This document shows, in pieces, positions 45,633-57,583 of a DNA stretch of 64,000 bases (positions are counted from its first letter, which is position 1; each line of letters opens with the position of its first letter). A model generated the notes under the pieces. It did no database searches. It saw only the letters and a list, made by a program, of their open reading frames with translations, and was not told the DNA's origin. The DNA is from Dermabacteraceae bacterium TAE3-ERU5 (GTDB lineage: Bacteria > Actinomycetota > Actinomycetes > Actinomycetales > Dermabacteraceae). The stretch covers positions 186,001 through 250,000 of the forward strand of contig JAHUUK010000002.1 of assembly GCA_019218375.1 (NCBI GenBank). The letters are read 5' to 3'. Position numbers and translations under genes: made by a program.

Positions 45633-46025
45633 GTGCAGCGCACAACCAAACAGCGAACCGCGATTCTCGCGGCCCTCTCGGAGGCTTCCGATTTTCTTTC
45701 CGCGCAGCAACTGCACGACGCGATGCGGCACGCGGGCCAGGAAGTCGGTCTAGCTACCGTTTACCGCAACCTGCAGAGTCTCGCTACCTCCGGTGTGGTG
45801 GACGTGCTGGTGACGGACGACGGCGAAGCTATCTACCGACAGTGCGACGATGAAGGCCACCACCATCACCTGGTGTGCCGCAGCTGCGGGAAAACGGTGG
45901 AGTTCACGGCCGACGAAATGGAAGACGCCGCCCACGCTGTCGCAGACCAGCACGGTTTTTCCGCTATCAGCCACACGATGGAGATATTCGGGCTCTGCCC
46001 GGAATGCAGCGCGGCTAAGGAATAG
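45633..46025 (+). CDS. zur: Fur-family metalloregulator, probably Zur
   Basis: Metal-responsive repressor of 130 residues with an N-terminal winged helix (AQQLHDAMRHAGQEVGLATVYRNLQSL) and a C-terminal dimerisation domain. Metal sites seen are CxxC pairs C82/C85 and C122/C125 (structural zinc), plus the histidine run H76-H79. GGAGGAAGG precedes the GTG. Zinc rather than iron is inferred from its place beside glyS, where mycobacteria have FurB/Zur. A DedA-like gene follows after 3 bases. Confidence 0.85.
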   Translation: MQRTTKQRTAILAALSEASDFLSAQQLHDAMRHAGQEVGLATVYRNLQSLATSGVVDVLVTDDGEAIYRQCDDEGHHHHLVCRSCGKTVEFTADEMEDAAHAVADQHGFSAISHTMEIFGLCPECSAAKE

Positions 46026-46028
46026 CGC

Positions 46029-46496
46029 GTGTCCTGGATGAAGGACTTCATCGAGTCGCTCCCGTTCGAGCTGGCTTTCCTGTTTCTCTACGGGGTAATC
46101 ATTCTGCGTGCCGGCGGCACCTATCTGCTCGGGCGGGGCGCTATCTCCCTGGCAAACCGTGGCCGGGTGCAGGATTTCCTAAACAGCCCGCGCGTTATTA
46201 ACGCCACCGAAAAGGTGAATCTTTACGGCGCTCCCCTGGTGGCTTTGAGTTTCCTCACCGTGGGGTTCCAGACTGCCGCCAACGCCGCCGCGGGCGTCAC
46301 CCGCATGCCCTATGTGAGGTACATCCCTGCGCTGCTCATCGGCGGGGCCGCCTGGGCCTTTATTTACGCCACCGTCGGCCTGGCCGCGTTCTGGCTGATG
46401 ATGCAAAACCCGCTGATGGGGATAGGGATCCTCGCGGCAGCACTGCTGATCTGCGGCGGCATCTACCTGTTTCGCCGCTCCCGCGGCCGCGCCTAG
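46029..46496 (+). CDS. DedA/VTT-like membrane protein (short)
   Basis: 155 residues with about four hydrophobic segments. The order GTYLLGRGA, then FLTVGFQTAANAAAGVTRM and then PYVRYIPALLIGGAAWAFIYATVG, matches the core of DedA/SNARE-associated (VTT) proteins, which act in lipid transport at the membrane. It is shorter than typical DedA proteins (about 200). It starts 3 bases after zur and ends convergent with uppS. The Zur link to its expression is only inferred. Confidence 0.75.
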   Translation: MSWMKDFIESLPFELAFLFLYGVIILRAGGTYLLGRGAISLANRGRVQDFLNSPRVINATEKVNLYGAPLVALSFLTVGFQTAANAAAGVTRMPYVRYIPALLIGGAAWAFIYATVGLAAFWLMMQNPLMGIGILAAALLICGGIYLFRRSRGRA

Positions 46497-46503
46497 CCGC
46501 CTG

Positions 46504-47292
46504 CTATCCCTGCTTGACCGCGTCCACGGCCCCGCCGTAGCGGCGGTCACGGCGCGCGTATTCGTCAATCGCCGCCCACAGCACCCGCCGGTCCACGTCG
46601 GGCCAAAGCTCCGGCCTAAACACCATCTCGGCGTAGGCCGACTGCCAAAGCAGGAAGTTGGAGGTGCGCTGCTCGCCCGAGGTGCGGATAAACAGGTCCA
46701 CGTCGGGCATCTGCGGATCGCTCAGGTAAGAAGCGATGGTTTTTTCGTTGATCCGGCGCGGGGACACGCGCCCGTCGGCCACCTGCTGCGAAAGCGCGCG
46801 CACCGCGTCCACGATCTCCGCGCGACCACCGTAATTGACGCACATGTAGAGGGTCATACGATCGCAGTCGCGGGTTAGTTCCTCGGCGTCGCGCAGTTCG
46901 GAGATCACGCTGCGCCACAGCTTCGGTTCCCGGCCCACCCATTTCACGCGCACGCCCCACTCGTGCATCGTGTCGCGCTGCCTGCGCAGCACCTCCCGGT
47001 TGAATCCCATCAGGAAGCGCACCTCTTCCGGCGAACGCTTCCAGTTTTCGGTGGAGAATGCGTAGGCAGATAGATGAGTGACACCCATTTCCAGCGCCCC
47101 GGCAACCACGTCGAGCAGCGCGGCTTCGCCCGCACGGTGCCCCTCGGTGCGCGGCAGGCCGCGCTGGTTCGCCCAGCGTCCGTTGCCGTCCATCACTACG
47201 GCTACGTGGCGCGGCACCAGTTCGCGCGGAATGGCCGGTGCCACCGCACCCGAGGGATGCGGATAGGGGTCACTGTAAATGCGCTTGCTCAT
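46504..47292 (-). CDS. uppS: polyprenyl diphosphate synthase (undecaprenyl/decaprenyl, Z-type)
   Basis: Cis-prenyltransferase making the lipid carrier for cell-wall synthesis. It has 262 residues from the ATG at 47292, which overlaps the recO stop by four bases. Motifs are [20 protein letters not shown] with the catalytic Asp, [21 protein letters not shown], and the C-terminal [19 protein letters not shown]. The N-terminal 25 residues are variable. Final chain length cannot be read from the sequence. It is the last gene of the hrcA-to-uppS series. Confidence 0.94.
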   Translation of the reverse strand: MSKRIYSDPYPHPSGAVAPAIPRELVPRHVAVVMDGNGRWANQRGLPRTEGHRAGEAALLDVVAGALEMGVTHLSAYAFSTENWKRSPEEVRFLMGFNREVLRRQRDTMHEWGVRVKWVGREPKLWRSVISELRDAEELTRDCDRMTLYMCVNYGGRAEIVDAVRALSQQVADGRVSPRRINEKTIASYLSDPQMPDVDLFIRTSGEQRTSNFLLWQSAYAEMVFRPELWPDVDRRVLWAAIDEYARRDRRYGGAVDAVKQG

Positions 47293-48050
47293 GCTTGCCT
47301 TTCGTGAATACTCGTCCCGAGCAAGTCTAAAGACTTCAGCGGCGCTTCCAACTGCCAGGAGGCCGCGCCGTGAATAATCCTGCTCGCTTCGGCACGCAAA
47401 GTTTCGTCGCTCTGCCCCGCTTTTTCCCAGTCCCCCGCCGCCAGCGCGGTCATCAGTTCCAGGGTGGCGGGTCTGACCGCGCGGGCCGCCGCGGGCCGAC
47501 ACTGCCTGCACACGGCCCCACCGGAGGCATTATCGAAAGCGTGATGCGGGCCTTGTGCGCCGCAGCTCGCGCAGGAGGTCGTTTCCGGCGCCCAGCCCGC
47601 GAGGGCGAGAACGCGCAGCATGTAGGAATCGAGCAATAGGCCGGGGGCCACGCGCCCCTGGGCGACCGCACGCAGGGCGCGCAGCAGCAGGAAGAAGTAT
47701 TCTTCGCTGCCGGTGCCGGTGCCGCCGTAGGTTTCGGTGAGGCGCCCGGTAACCTCCAGCATCGCGACTGCCACCGCGTAGCGATCAAAATCGCTCACTA
47801 TCGCTTCGGCGCAGGTTTCTATCGTCACCACCTGTGAAACGGTATCCAGGTTGCGGCCCCGATGCAGCTGCACGTCCACCACGGAGAACGGCTCCAGCCG
47901 GGCACCTATGCGGCTCGCGGTTTTGCGCACGCCCTTCGCTACCGCCCGCACCGTGCCATGACGCCGGGTAAGGAGCGTGATGATGCGGTCGGCCTCCCCC
48001 AGTTTGTGGGTGCGCATCACCAGCGCCTGGTCCCGGTAAAGCTTTTCCAT
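47289..48050 (-). CDS. recO: DNA repair protein RecO
   Basis: Mediator that loads RecA onto SSB-coated DNA. It has 253 residues: an N-terminal OB fold ([20 protein letters not shown]), a helical middle, and a four-cysteine zinc site (CASCG and VCRQC). It starts 23 bases after leuA and is coupled to uppS by an ATGA overlap. Confidence 0.94.
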   Translation of the reverse strand: MEKLYRDQALVMRTHKLGEADRIITLLTRRHGTVRAVAKGVRKTASRIGARLEPFSVVDVQLHRGRNLDTVSQVVTIETCAEAIVSDFDRYAVAVAMLEVTGRLTETYGGTGTGSEEYFFLLLRALRAVAQGRVAPGLLLDSYMLRVLALAGWAPETTSCASCGAQGPHHAFDNASGGAVCRQCRPAAARAVRPATLELMTALAAGDWEKAGQSDETLRAEASRIIHGAASWQLEAPLKSLDLLGTSIHERQA

Positions 48051-48073
48051 CTTGCCTCTCGCCCCGCTCGCCC

Positions 48074-50735
<2,662 letters not shown>

Positions 50736-50736
<1 letters not shown>

Positions 50737-52028
50737 TAGTTTTCCCCTTCGCCGGGCACGTTCTCCGCGCGGCGCACCAAAACGGTGGCTAGTTTCTTAC
50801 GGCGGCCCGAGGTGCGTTCCGCCGTCATCTCCAGGTCAAGCGCTACCGCCTGTGAGCCGGGAATCGGCACCCGGCCGAGCGCCTTCGCGAGCAGACCGGC
50901 AACCGTGTCCACATCGTCGTCTTCAATGTCCAGGCCGAAATGTTCCCCGACCTCCGAGATCGAAGCGCGGGCAGGCACGCGAATCGTGCCGTCTCCCAGT
51001 TCCTCGATCTCCTGGGTGGCCCGGTCGTGTTCGTCCGCGATTTCGCCGACGATCTCTTCCAGGATGTCTTCGATGGTGACGATGCCGCTCACGCCGCCGT
51101 ACTCGTCCACCACGATGGCCACGTGCACGCGGGCGGTCTGCATATCGCGCATGACCCTGTCGGCGTGCATAAATTCGGGCACGAAGGTCACCGGCCGCAT
51201 GACGTCGGTGACTGGGCGGTCATCTCCCCTCGCGCCGGGGGCGTGCAGCGCCCGCATGACGTCCTTGACGTACAGCATGCCCAGCGTGTCATCCACGCTT
51301 TCGCCGATCACCGGAACGCGGGAGAAACCGGAGCGCACAAACAGGCGAATCGCCTGGCCCAGCGTGGCCTCGTCAGAGATCGTCACCATGTCGGTGCGGG
51401 GCACCATCAGTTCCCGAATCTTGGTATCGCCCAGATCGAACACGCCGTGGATCATGTCGCGTTCGTCGTTTTCCAACTCCTGGTGTTCGGTGGCGCGATC
51501 CACGAAGTGACGCAGTTCGGCTTCCGAGGCGTAGGGCCCGCCGGTGACCTTACCGCCGGGGGTGAACGAGGAACCGACGTGGATCAGCAGGGTGGCGAGC
51601 GGCCCAAGCACCACGCGCAGCAGTGTCACCAGGCCCGACAGCCGGATCACGGTTTCGTCCGGGTAGCGCCGTCCGATGGTGCGTGGGGAAACGCTGGCGA
51701 GTAGGAACGACAGCACCGCGGTGACGGCGAAGCTGAGCAGCAGCGGCAGCCAAAGCCCGTCTAGGCGGGAAAAAAGCAGCGCCGTGATCGCCACCGCGTA
51801 GGCGGTCTGGCAGAAGACTCGCGCCAGGTTGATCGCGGCGAAAGTCTGATTGGCGTCCTCGTAGTGGCGTAGCACTGCGCGGCGGCGGCGCTCGTTCTGA
51901 TCTTCCAGCGCCCGCATGAGCGAGGCGCGGCTAACCGAAAGCATGGCGGCGTCCACCGCCGCCAGCGCCACGGTGACCATCAGGGTGCTGAGCGCCAGCA
52001 CCAATAGCGCGATGTCGGACGTATTCAT
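50736..52028 (-). CDS. CNNM/CBS-domain membrane protein (HlyC/CorC family)
   Basis: Membrane protein of 430 residues: three to four helices of a DUF21/CNNM region (about residues 1-160), two CBS motifs (REMLV-type region LMVPRTDMVTI and VHVAIVVDEYGGVSGIVT) and a CorC_HlyC acidic end. CNNM relatives act in magnesium efflux, and older annotation as hemolysin is probably misleading. It lies between ybeY and era, the usual bacterial order. Confidence 0.88.
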
Positions 52029-52030
52029 AT

Positions 52031-52495
52031 TCAGCTTTCTGCGCGCCGTTCGGCCAGGAAGGTCAGCAGCAGCTTGCGCTGCAGCGCAAACATGACCTTT
52101 TCTTCTTCCAGCTCAACGTGATCGTAGCCGAGAAGGTGCAGGATGCCGTGGGTGGTCAGCAGCAGCATTTCCTCCTGCGGGCTGTGCCCCGCGGTCAGAG
52201 CCTGCTTGTGGGCCACGCTCGGGCAGAGCACGATCGAGCCGAGCATGCCCTCGGCGGTCGGGTTATCGGGGCTGCCGGGCGTGAGTTCGTCCATCGGGAA
52301 CGAGAGCACGTCGGTCGGGCCGGGCTCGTCCATCCACTCGATGTGCAGCTGCTCCATCGCGTCCTCGTCCACGAACCGGATTTCCATTTCGGTCTGCGGG
52401 TGCAGGTGCATGGCGGCGAACACGAAGCGGGAAAGTTCGATGAACTCCCGCTCGTCCACCTCGTAGGTGGTTTCGTTCTCTAGATCGATATTCAT
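52031..52495 (-). CDS. ybeY: endoribonuclease YbeY
   Basis: Metal-dependent RNase for 16S rRNA 3' end maturation and ribosome quality control. It has 154 residues. The zinc site HGILHLLGYDH provides three histidines, and TDVLSFPMDE is the second family block. It starts 2 bases after phoH. Confidence 0.95.
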   Translation of the reverse strand: MNIDLENETTYEVDEREFIELSRFVFAAMHLHPQTEMEIRFVDEDAMEQLHIEWMDEPGPTDVLSFPMDELTPGSPDNPTAEGMLGSIVLCPSVAHKQALTAGHSPQEEMLLLTTHGILHLLGYDHVELEEEKVMFALQRKLLLTFLAERRAES

Positions 52496-52497
52496 GG

Positions 52498-53535
52498 CTA
52501 TTTTTTCTCTCCGCTATCGTCAGCGCGGTTTTTACCGCCGCGCTTCCTGTCGTTTTCACGCTGCGCGCCCACTTCCCAGCGACCGTATGCGTCCACGATT
52601 TCGCTAACCAGGCGGTGGCGCACCACGTCGCGCGGGGTGAGCTGGCAAAACTCGATGTCGTCCACCCCGGCCAGCACCTGCTGCACCACCTTCAGGCCCG
52701 AGCGGGTACCGCCCGGCAGGTCCACCTGCGTGACGTCGCCGGTGATCACCATGGTCGAGTTGAAGCCCAGGCGGGTGAGGAACATTTTCATCTGTTCCGG
52801 CGTGGTGTTTTGCGCCTCGTCCAAAATTACGAAGGCATCGTTCAGGGTGCGCCCGCGCATGTAGGCGAGCGGGGCCACCTCGATGGTGCCCGCGCCCATC
52901 AGCCGGGGAATCGACTCCGGATCCAGCATGTCGTGCAGGGCGTCGTAGAGCGGGCGCAGGTAGGGATCGATCTTTTCGTTCAGCGAACCGGGCAGGAAGC
53001 CCAGGCGCTCCCCCGCCTCAACGGCGGGGCGGGTCAAAATGATCCGGTTAATTTTCTGCGCCAGCAGCGCCTGCACCGCCATCGCGACGGCCAGGTAGGT
53101 TTTGCCGGTGCCTGCGGGTCCGATGCCAAACACCACGGTGTTATCGCGGATCGCGTCAACGTACTGTTTCTGCCCGATGGTCTTGGGTTTGATGGACTTC
53201 CCTCGCGCCGACAGCACCGTGTCGGCCAGGACGCTGCGCACCTGCTCTTCGCGCAGCGCCGCATCGCCGTAGAGGGCGGCGGCGCGCTGCACTACCTCGG
53301 CGCTAACCTCCTCGCCCCTGGCCGCCGTTTCGATGAGCGCGGACACGATCCGCTGGGCGCGCTTTACCGCCTCGCTATCGCCGCGCAGGGTCACGCGGTG
53401 GCCGCGCACCGACACGTCGGCGTCGGGCACGGTTTCTTCGAGCGCGCGCAGGGCGGCGTCGTTCGCCCCCAGCACGGCGAGCGGCTGCAGATGGTCGGGT
53501 ATCGCCAGATAACGCTCTTCGACCTGTGCGCTCAT
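52498..53535 (-). CDS. phoH: PhoH-like ATPase
   Basis: P-loop ATPase tied to RNA metabolism with 345 residues: an N-terminal KH-like segment, Walker A FGIGPAGTGKTYLAVA, Walker B FVILDEAQNTTPEQMK, and GDVTQVDLP. The C-terminal tail is lysine-rich. Its start overlaps the rsmE stop by four bases. The phoH-ybeY-CBS-era order is widely conserved. Confidence 0.93.
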   Translation of the reverse strand: MSAQVEERYLAIPDHLQPLAVLGANDAALRALEETVPDADVSVRGHRVTLRGDSEAVKRAQRIVSALIETAARGEEVSAEVVQRAAALYGDAALREEQVRSVLADTVLSARGKSIKPKTIGQKQYVDAIRDNTVVFGIGPAGTGKTYLAVAMAVQALLAQKINRIILTRPAVEAGERLGFLPGSLNEKIDPYLRPLYDALHDMLDPESIPRLMGAGTIEVAPLAYMRGRTLNDAFVILDEAQNTTPEQMKMFLTRLGFNSTMVITGDVTQVDLPGGTRSGLKVVQQVLAGVDDIEFCQLTPRDVVRHRLVSEIVDAYGRWEVGAQRENDRKRGGKNRADDSGEKK

Positions 53536-54344
53536 GCACTATCCCCTTCGGTGTTCGTCTCTTCCCAGCGGCCCAGATGCGCGGCCAGCACGGCGAGCGC
53601 CACCGGCCCTGCCGTGGAGGCGCGCAGCACCTCGCGTCCCAGTAGGGTTTTTAGCGCCCCGGCCGCGCAGAACATTTCGGTTTCCTGCGGGCTTACTCCG
53701 CCCTCGGGGCCGACGATGAAAGCTATCTCGCTTGCCTGAGCCAGTTTATCGCCGCCCGCGCCGCTTACCAGGTGGCGGGTGAGGGGGATATCAGCTTCTT
53801 CGTGCAGCAGTAGGGTTACGCCGCCGTTTTCGCTGCGCGCCGCGATCTGTTTCGCGAGTAGGTTGCTGTCTACCGCATCGGTCACTTCCGGGATGCTGCC
53901 GCGGCGGGATTGTTTTACGGCGGCGTCTACGGTGGCCTGCCATTTTTCCCTGCCGCGTGCGGCCTTGCTGCCTTTCCAGACCGATACGCAGCGCTGCGCC
54001 TGCCAGGGAGTGATCGCGTCCACGCCCAGTTCGGTGGCGGTTTCCACGGCCTGTTCGTCCCTGCCGCCCTTCGCGAGGGCCTGCACCAGGATGAGGCGCG
54101 GCCCGCTGTAGCGGTGGCTGGCGGGCGCGCTTAGCAGGCTGCACGCTAGGTGATCGCGGCCCGCCTCGGTGACGGCGGCTACCGCCTGGCTGCCGTGGCG
54201 GTCGGTGAGCAGGATTTCTTCTCCGCTGCGGATGCGGCTAACGCGTGCGGCGTGCCTGCCCTCTTCGCCCTCTAGCAGCACGACGGCTCCCGCGGTGAGG
54301 CCCGCGAGGGGCCCCGCCTCGTAAAGGAAGTTTTTGCGCGTCAT
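53532..54344 (-). CDS. rsmE: 16S rRNA (uracil-1498-N3)-methyltransferase
   Basis: SPOUT-class methyltransferase with 270 residues: an N-terminal PUA-like domain (HAARVSRIRSGEEILLTDRHG), then ILVQALAKGGRDEQAVETAT, and the knot motifs FIVGPEGGVSPQE and LGREVLRASTAGPVAL. It starts with a one-base overlap with the dnaJ stop. Confidence 0.95.
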   Translation of the reverse strand: MTRKNFLYEAGPLAGLTAGAVVLLEGEEGRHAARVSRIRSGEEILLTDRHGSQAVAAVTEAGRDHLACSLLSAPASHRYSGPRLILVQALAKGGRDEQAVETATELGVDAITPWQAQRCVSVWKGSKAARGREKWQATVDAAVKQSRRGSIPEVTDAVDSNLLAKQIAARSENGGVTLLLHEEADIPLTRHLVSGAGGDKLAQASEIAFIVGPEGGVSPQETEMFCAAGALKTLLGREVLRASTAGPVALAVLAAHLGRWEETNTEGDSA

Positions 54345-55453
54345 TAGCGGCCGTTGAACTTATCGCGTAGCCAGGAGAAAACGCCCTGTTCGGGAACCTT
54401 AGATTCGGGCTTTTCTTCTCCGCGCAGGGTTGCCAGTTCGCTCAGCAGCTCCCGCTGGCGCTCGTTCAGCTTGGTCGGCACCACGATCTTCAGGCTGACG
54501 CGGATATCGCCGCGCCTGCCGCTGGAAAGGCCGGTTACGCCCAGGCCGCGCAGACGCACTTCATCGCCCGGCTGGCTGCCCGCGGGCACCACTACTTCCT
54601 GGGGGCCGTCGAAGGTTTCCAGGGTGATGGTGGCGCCGAGCGCGGCGGCGGTCATGGGTAGTTCGAGCACGGTTTGCAGGTTGTCGCCCTCGCGCACGAA
54701 AACGGGGTGGCGTTCGACGTGGATCTCGATGAAGAGATCACCGGAGGGGCCGCCGGCCACACCGGCCTCGCCCTCCGAGCGTAGGCGCAGCCGCACGCCG
54801 GTTTCCGCGCCTGCGGGAATCTTTACGCGCAGTTCGCGTTCGTCCCGCACGCGGCCGTAACCGGAGCATTCCACGCAGGGGTGTTCGATGATGTCGCCGT
54901 GCCCCTGGCAGGCGGAGCAGACGGTGACGGTAGCCATCTGGCCGAGCAGCGACTGCACCACGCGCTGCACGTGTCCCTGCCCCTTACAGACGGTGCAGGT
55001 GACCGGCTTCGTGTCGGGTTCGCCGCAGGAGCCGTAGCAGCGGGGGCAGACGGCGGCGCTGGTGAAGCGCACGGTCTTTTCGCTGCCCCGGATTACGTCG
55101 GCCAGTTCCACGTTCACGCGCTGCAGCAGGTCGCCGCCGCGCTGGGTGCGCGGCACCGGGCCAGCGTTGCGCTGCCCCATACCGCCGGTGAACATGTCGA
55201 AGATGTCGGAGAAGCCCCCGAAGCCGCCCCCGCCCATGCCGCCGGGACCGCCACCCATGTCGTACATGCGGCGCTTTTCTTCGTTAGAGAGGGTTTCGTA
55301 GGCCTGGGAGACGAGCTTGAACTTCTCCGCCGCGTCCGGATCGGGGTTTACGTCCGGGTGCAGGGTGCGGGCCAGCTTGCGGTAAGCCTTTTTGATCTGG
55401 TCCTGGCTGGCGTCGCGGGATACCCCGAGAAGTTCGTAATAGTCCTCGTTCAT
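54344..55453 (-). CDS. dnaJ: chaperone DnaJ
   Basis: Hsp40 co-chaperone stimulating DnaK, with 369 residues: a J domain with HPD ([12 protein letters not shown]), a Gly/Phe linker, four CxxCxGxG-type zinc repeats beginning [25 protein letters not shown] and CVECSGYG, then the substrate-binding domain. It lies 40 bases downstream of hrcA, so it is under the same CIRCE control. Actinobacteria often carry a second dnaJ in the dnaK operon, which would make this DnaJ2. Confidence 0.95.
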   Translation of the reverse strand: MNEDYYELLGVSRDASQDQIKKAYRKLARTLHPDVNPDPDAAEKFKLVSQAYETLSNEEKRRMYDMGGGPGGMGGGGFGGFSDIFDMFTGGMGQRNAGPVPRTQRGGDLLQRVNVELADVIRGSEKTVRFTSAAVCPRCYGSCGEPDTKPVTCTVCKGQGHVQRVVQSLLGQMATVTVCSACQGHGDIIEHPCVECSGYGRVRDERELRVKIPAGAETGVRLRLRSEGEAGVAGGPSGDLFIEIHVERHPVFVREGDNLQTVLELPMTAAALGATITLETFDGPQEVVVPAGSQPGDEVRLRGLGVTGLSSGRRGDIRVSLKIVVPTKLNERQRELLSELATLRGEEKPESKVPEQGVFSWLRDKFNGR

Positions 55454-55493
55454 GCTCTTCCTGGTGGTGTGAAAATGGGGGTGCCTGGGCAGG

Positions 55494-56513
55494 CTACCCG
55501 ACGAATCGTGAGATGTAGCGGGCGACGGCGCGCACCGAGCTGATGCCGGTGACGTAATCCATGCGGCTCGGCCCGAGGATCGCTAGGTGCGCGGCGGATC
55601 CGGGCGCGTCGGCCCTACCGTATCCGGCGCTTACCAGTGCGGCAGAGGTGAGGGAGACGTCCTGCATTTCCTGGCCGATCCTGACCTCTACCTCTCCCGG
55701 TGTGGCCCGCATCTGGGAAAGCAGGCGCAGCAGCACAATCTGTTCTTCCACCGCGTCCAGCAGCGGCGCGATATCGGTGTGCGGGTCGATGCCGTAGCGG
55801 GCCAGGTTCGCGGTGCCCGCCATGATGAGGCGTTCCTCGCGGCGCGCATCGAGCAGTTCCTGCACGGCGCGCACGGTTTCGGCGGCCGCCTCGCGGTCGT
55901 GTTCCGGGTAGGCGGAGACCACTTCCTGCAGGGTTTTTTCCAGGGTGGTGACGCTGTGGCCGACGGCCGCGGCATTGATGCGGGTGCGTAGTTCGTGCAG
56001 GAACTTTTCGTCGCGCGGCTGCGCCAGTTCTACGGTGCGCTGATCCACGCGGCCGGAGTCGGTAATGAGCACCACCAGCGCGTGCCGCTCCCCCACCTTG
56101 ACCAGTTCCACGTGCCGCACCTTCGCCTGGTTGAGCGACGGGTACTGCACCACGGCAACGTGATGGGTGAGCTGCGCGAGCAGCCTGACGGTGCGGGAGA
56201 GGACGTCGTCAAGGTCCCCCGCGCCCTCGAACAGCGAATTGATGGCGCGGCGTTCCGGCACCGAAAGCGGCTTCACCTGCGCGATGTGATCCACAAACAC
56301 GCGGTAGCCCTTGTCGGTGGGTATTCTGCCCGCGGAGGTGTAGGGCTGGGTGATTAGGCCCTCGTCCTCCAGCACGGACATGTCGTTGCGCACGGTGGCC
56401 GGGGAAACGCCCAGTTCGTGCCGTTCCAGTAGGGCCTTGGAGCCGACGGGTTCGCGGGTTGCCACGTAGTCCTCGACAATCGCGCCGAGAATCTGCAGTT
56501 TTCGCGCGTCCAC
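55494..56513 (-). CDS. hrcA: heat-inducible repressor HrcA
   Basis: Repressor that binds CIRCE operators and is released on heat stress. It has 339 residues from the GTG at 56513, giving [17 protein letters not shown], the usual family start. AAGGGGGAGG precedes it. The longer frame would start at 56552, inside the CIRCE operator, which argues against it. The winged helix has [20 protein letters not shown] and [17 protein letters not shown]. It heads the hrcA-dnaJ-rsmE series. Confidence 0.94.
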   Translation of the reverse strand: MDARKLQILGAIVEDYVATREPVGSKALLERHELGVSPATVRNDMSVLEDEGLITQPYTSAGRIPTDKGYRVFVDHIAQVKPLSVPERRAINSLFEGAGDLDDVLSRTVRLLAQLTHHVAVVQYPSLNQAKVRHVELVKVGERHALVVLITDSGRVDQRTVELAQPRDEKFLHELRTRINAAAVGHSVTTLEKTLQEVVSAYPEHDREAAAETVRAVQELLDARREERLIMAGTANLARYGIDPHTDIAPLLDAVEEQIVLLRLLSQMRATPGEVEVRIGQEMQDVSLTSAALVSAGYGRADAPGSAAHLAILGPSRMDYVTGISSVRAVARYISRFVG

Positions 56514-56545
56514 GCCTCCCCCTTTGCTGTCCCGTTTCCTACCCT

Positions 56546-56572
56546 TTGGCACTCTATGCCCGTCAGTGCTAA
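56546..56572 (-). promoter_or_regulatory. CIRCE operator upstream of hrcA
   Basis: On the minus strand TTAGCACTG, nine bases, GAGTGCCAA, against the consensus TTAGCACTC-N9-GAGTGCTAA (16 of 18 positions match). It lies 33 bases before the chosen hrcA start, so HrcA autoregulates this operon. Confidence 0.92.
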
Positions 56573-56673
56573 CTCTAACGAATTAAGCGCCGCGTGTGTG
56601 TCACGTTCACCGGGAACGAAACTGCTAACGTTCCACGGGTAACCTTCCCCGCCGCAGTATTTTCGGAGCCACC

Positions 56674-57531
56674 ATGCACGACCGTTACGGATCAGACGTC
56701 CTCGGGCAAAAGAACACCCCGCGTAAGCCCGCCGCGCCGCAATGCCCGGCCCGGATCGGGCTGGTGATAGAGGACGCGGCGAGCGGCTGGTGCGGCGCGA
56801 TCCTGCGCGTGGAAAAGATCGGCGGCGCGCACGTGGTGGAGCTGGAGGACGCGCGCGGGCGCACCCGTGCGTTCCCGCTCGGGCCGGGCTTCCTGCTGGA
56901 GGGCAGGCCCGTCGTGCTGGTGCAGGACAGGCCGGCCAAGCCCGCGAGCAGCGCACCGCTGCGTAGCGCCTCCGGTTCCGTGCACGTGGCGGGCGTCGGC
57001 GCGCGGGTGGCGCGCGGCTCCCGCATCTGGGTGGAGGGCAAGCATGACGCGGAACTGGTGGAGAAGGTGTGGGGGCACGACCTTCGCATCGAGGGCGTCG
57101 TGGTGGAACAGCTGGACGGCGCAGACAACCTGCGCGAGCTGGTGGCAGATTTCGCGCCGACCCCGCAGCGGCGGCTCGGGGTGCTGCTGGATCATATGGT
57201 GGACGGCTCTAAAGAAAGCCGGATCGCCCGCGAGGTAATGACGCTGCCGGGCGCGCGAGCAAACGTACTGGTGATAGGCCATCCATTCATCGACATTTGG
57301 CAGGCCGTGAAGCCGCAGCGCGTCGGCCTGCGGGCATGGCCCCACGTACCGCGCGGAACAGACATTAAGAAGGGCACGTTGCGGGCGCTCGGCTGGCCCT
57401 GCGCGGAGCAGGCCGACATCGCGGAGGGATGGCAGCGCATCCTCGCCAGCGTGCGCCACTACGGCGACCTTGACCCGGCTCTGATCGGACGCGTCGAAGA
57501 ACTAATCGACTGGGTGACGGTCCCCGTTTAA
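56674..57531 (+). CDS. DUF3097 family protein
   Basis: Actinobacterial protein of unknown function with 285 residues. An N-terminal beta-rich domain is followed by WVEGKHDAELVEKVWGHDLR and EGVVVEQLDGADNL, which resemble a TOPRIM-like nucleotide-binding arrangement, then VLLDHMVDGSKESRI and a C-terminal segment VIGHPFIDIWQAVKP. It is divergent from hrcA and convergent with hemW. Similar placement between hrcA and hemW is known in actinobacteria. Confidence 0.85.
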   Translation: MHDRYGSDVLGQKNTPRKPAAPQCPARIGLVIEDAASGWCGAILRVEKIGGAHVVELEDARGRTRAFPLGPGFLLEGRPVVLVQDRPAKPASSAPLRSASGSVHVAGVGARVARGSRIWVEGKHDAELVEKVWGHDLRIEGVVVEQLDGADNLRELVADFAPTPQRRLGVLLDHMVDGSKESRIAREVMTLPGARANVLVIGHPFIDIWQAVKPQRVGLRAWPHVPRGTDIKKGTLRALGWPCAEQADIAEGWQRILASVRHYGDLDPALIGRVEELIDWVTVPV

Positions 57532-57555
57532 CAAGGCGGCCACGTATATGGTGAC

Positions 57556-57577
57556 ACCGCCGTAGGGCGGCGGTTTT
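57556..57577 (+). terminator. terminator between DUF3097 gene and hemW
   Basis: A 7-base-pair GC stem (57556-57562 with 57568-57574) with a five-base loop and four Ts. Confidence 0.7.
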
Positions 57578-57583
57578 CGTCTC

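Noticed and set aside
43007-45853. 948-codon open frame on the plus strand opposite dusB and glyS
   Set aside because: It runs antisense to two genes with intact catalytic motifs and crosses the intergenic region. This is typical codon-position bias in GC-rich DNA.
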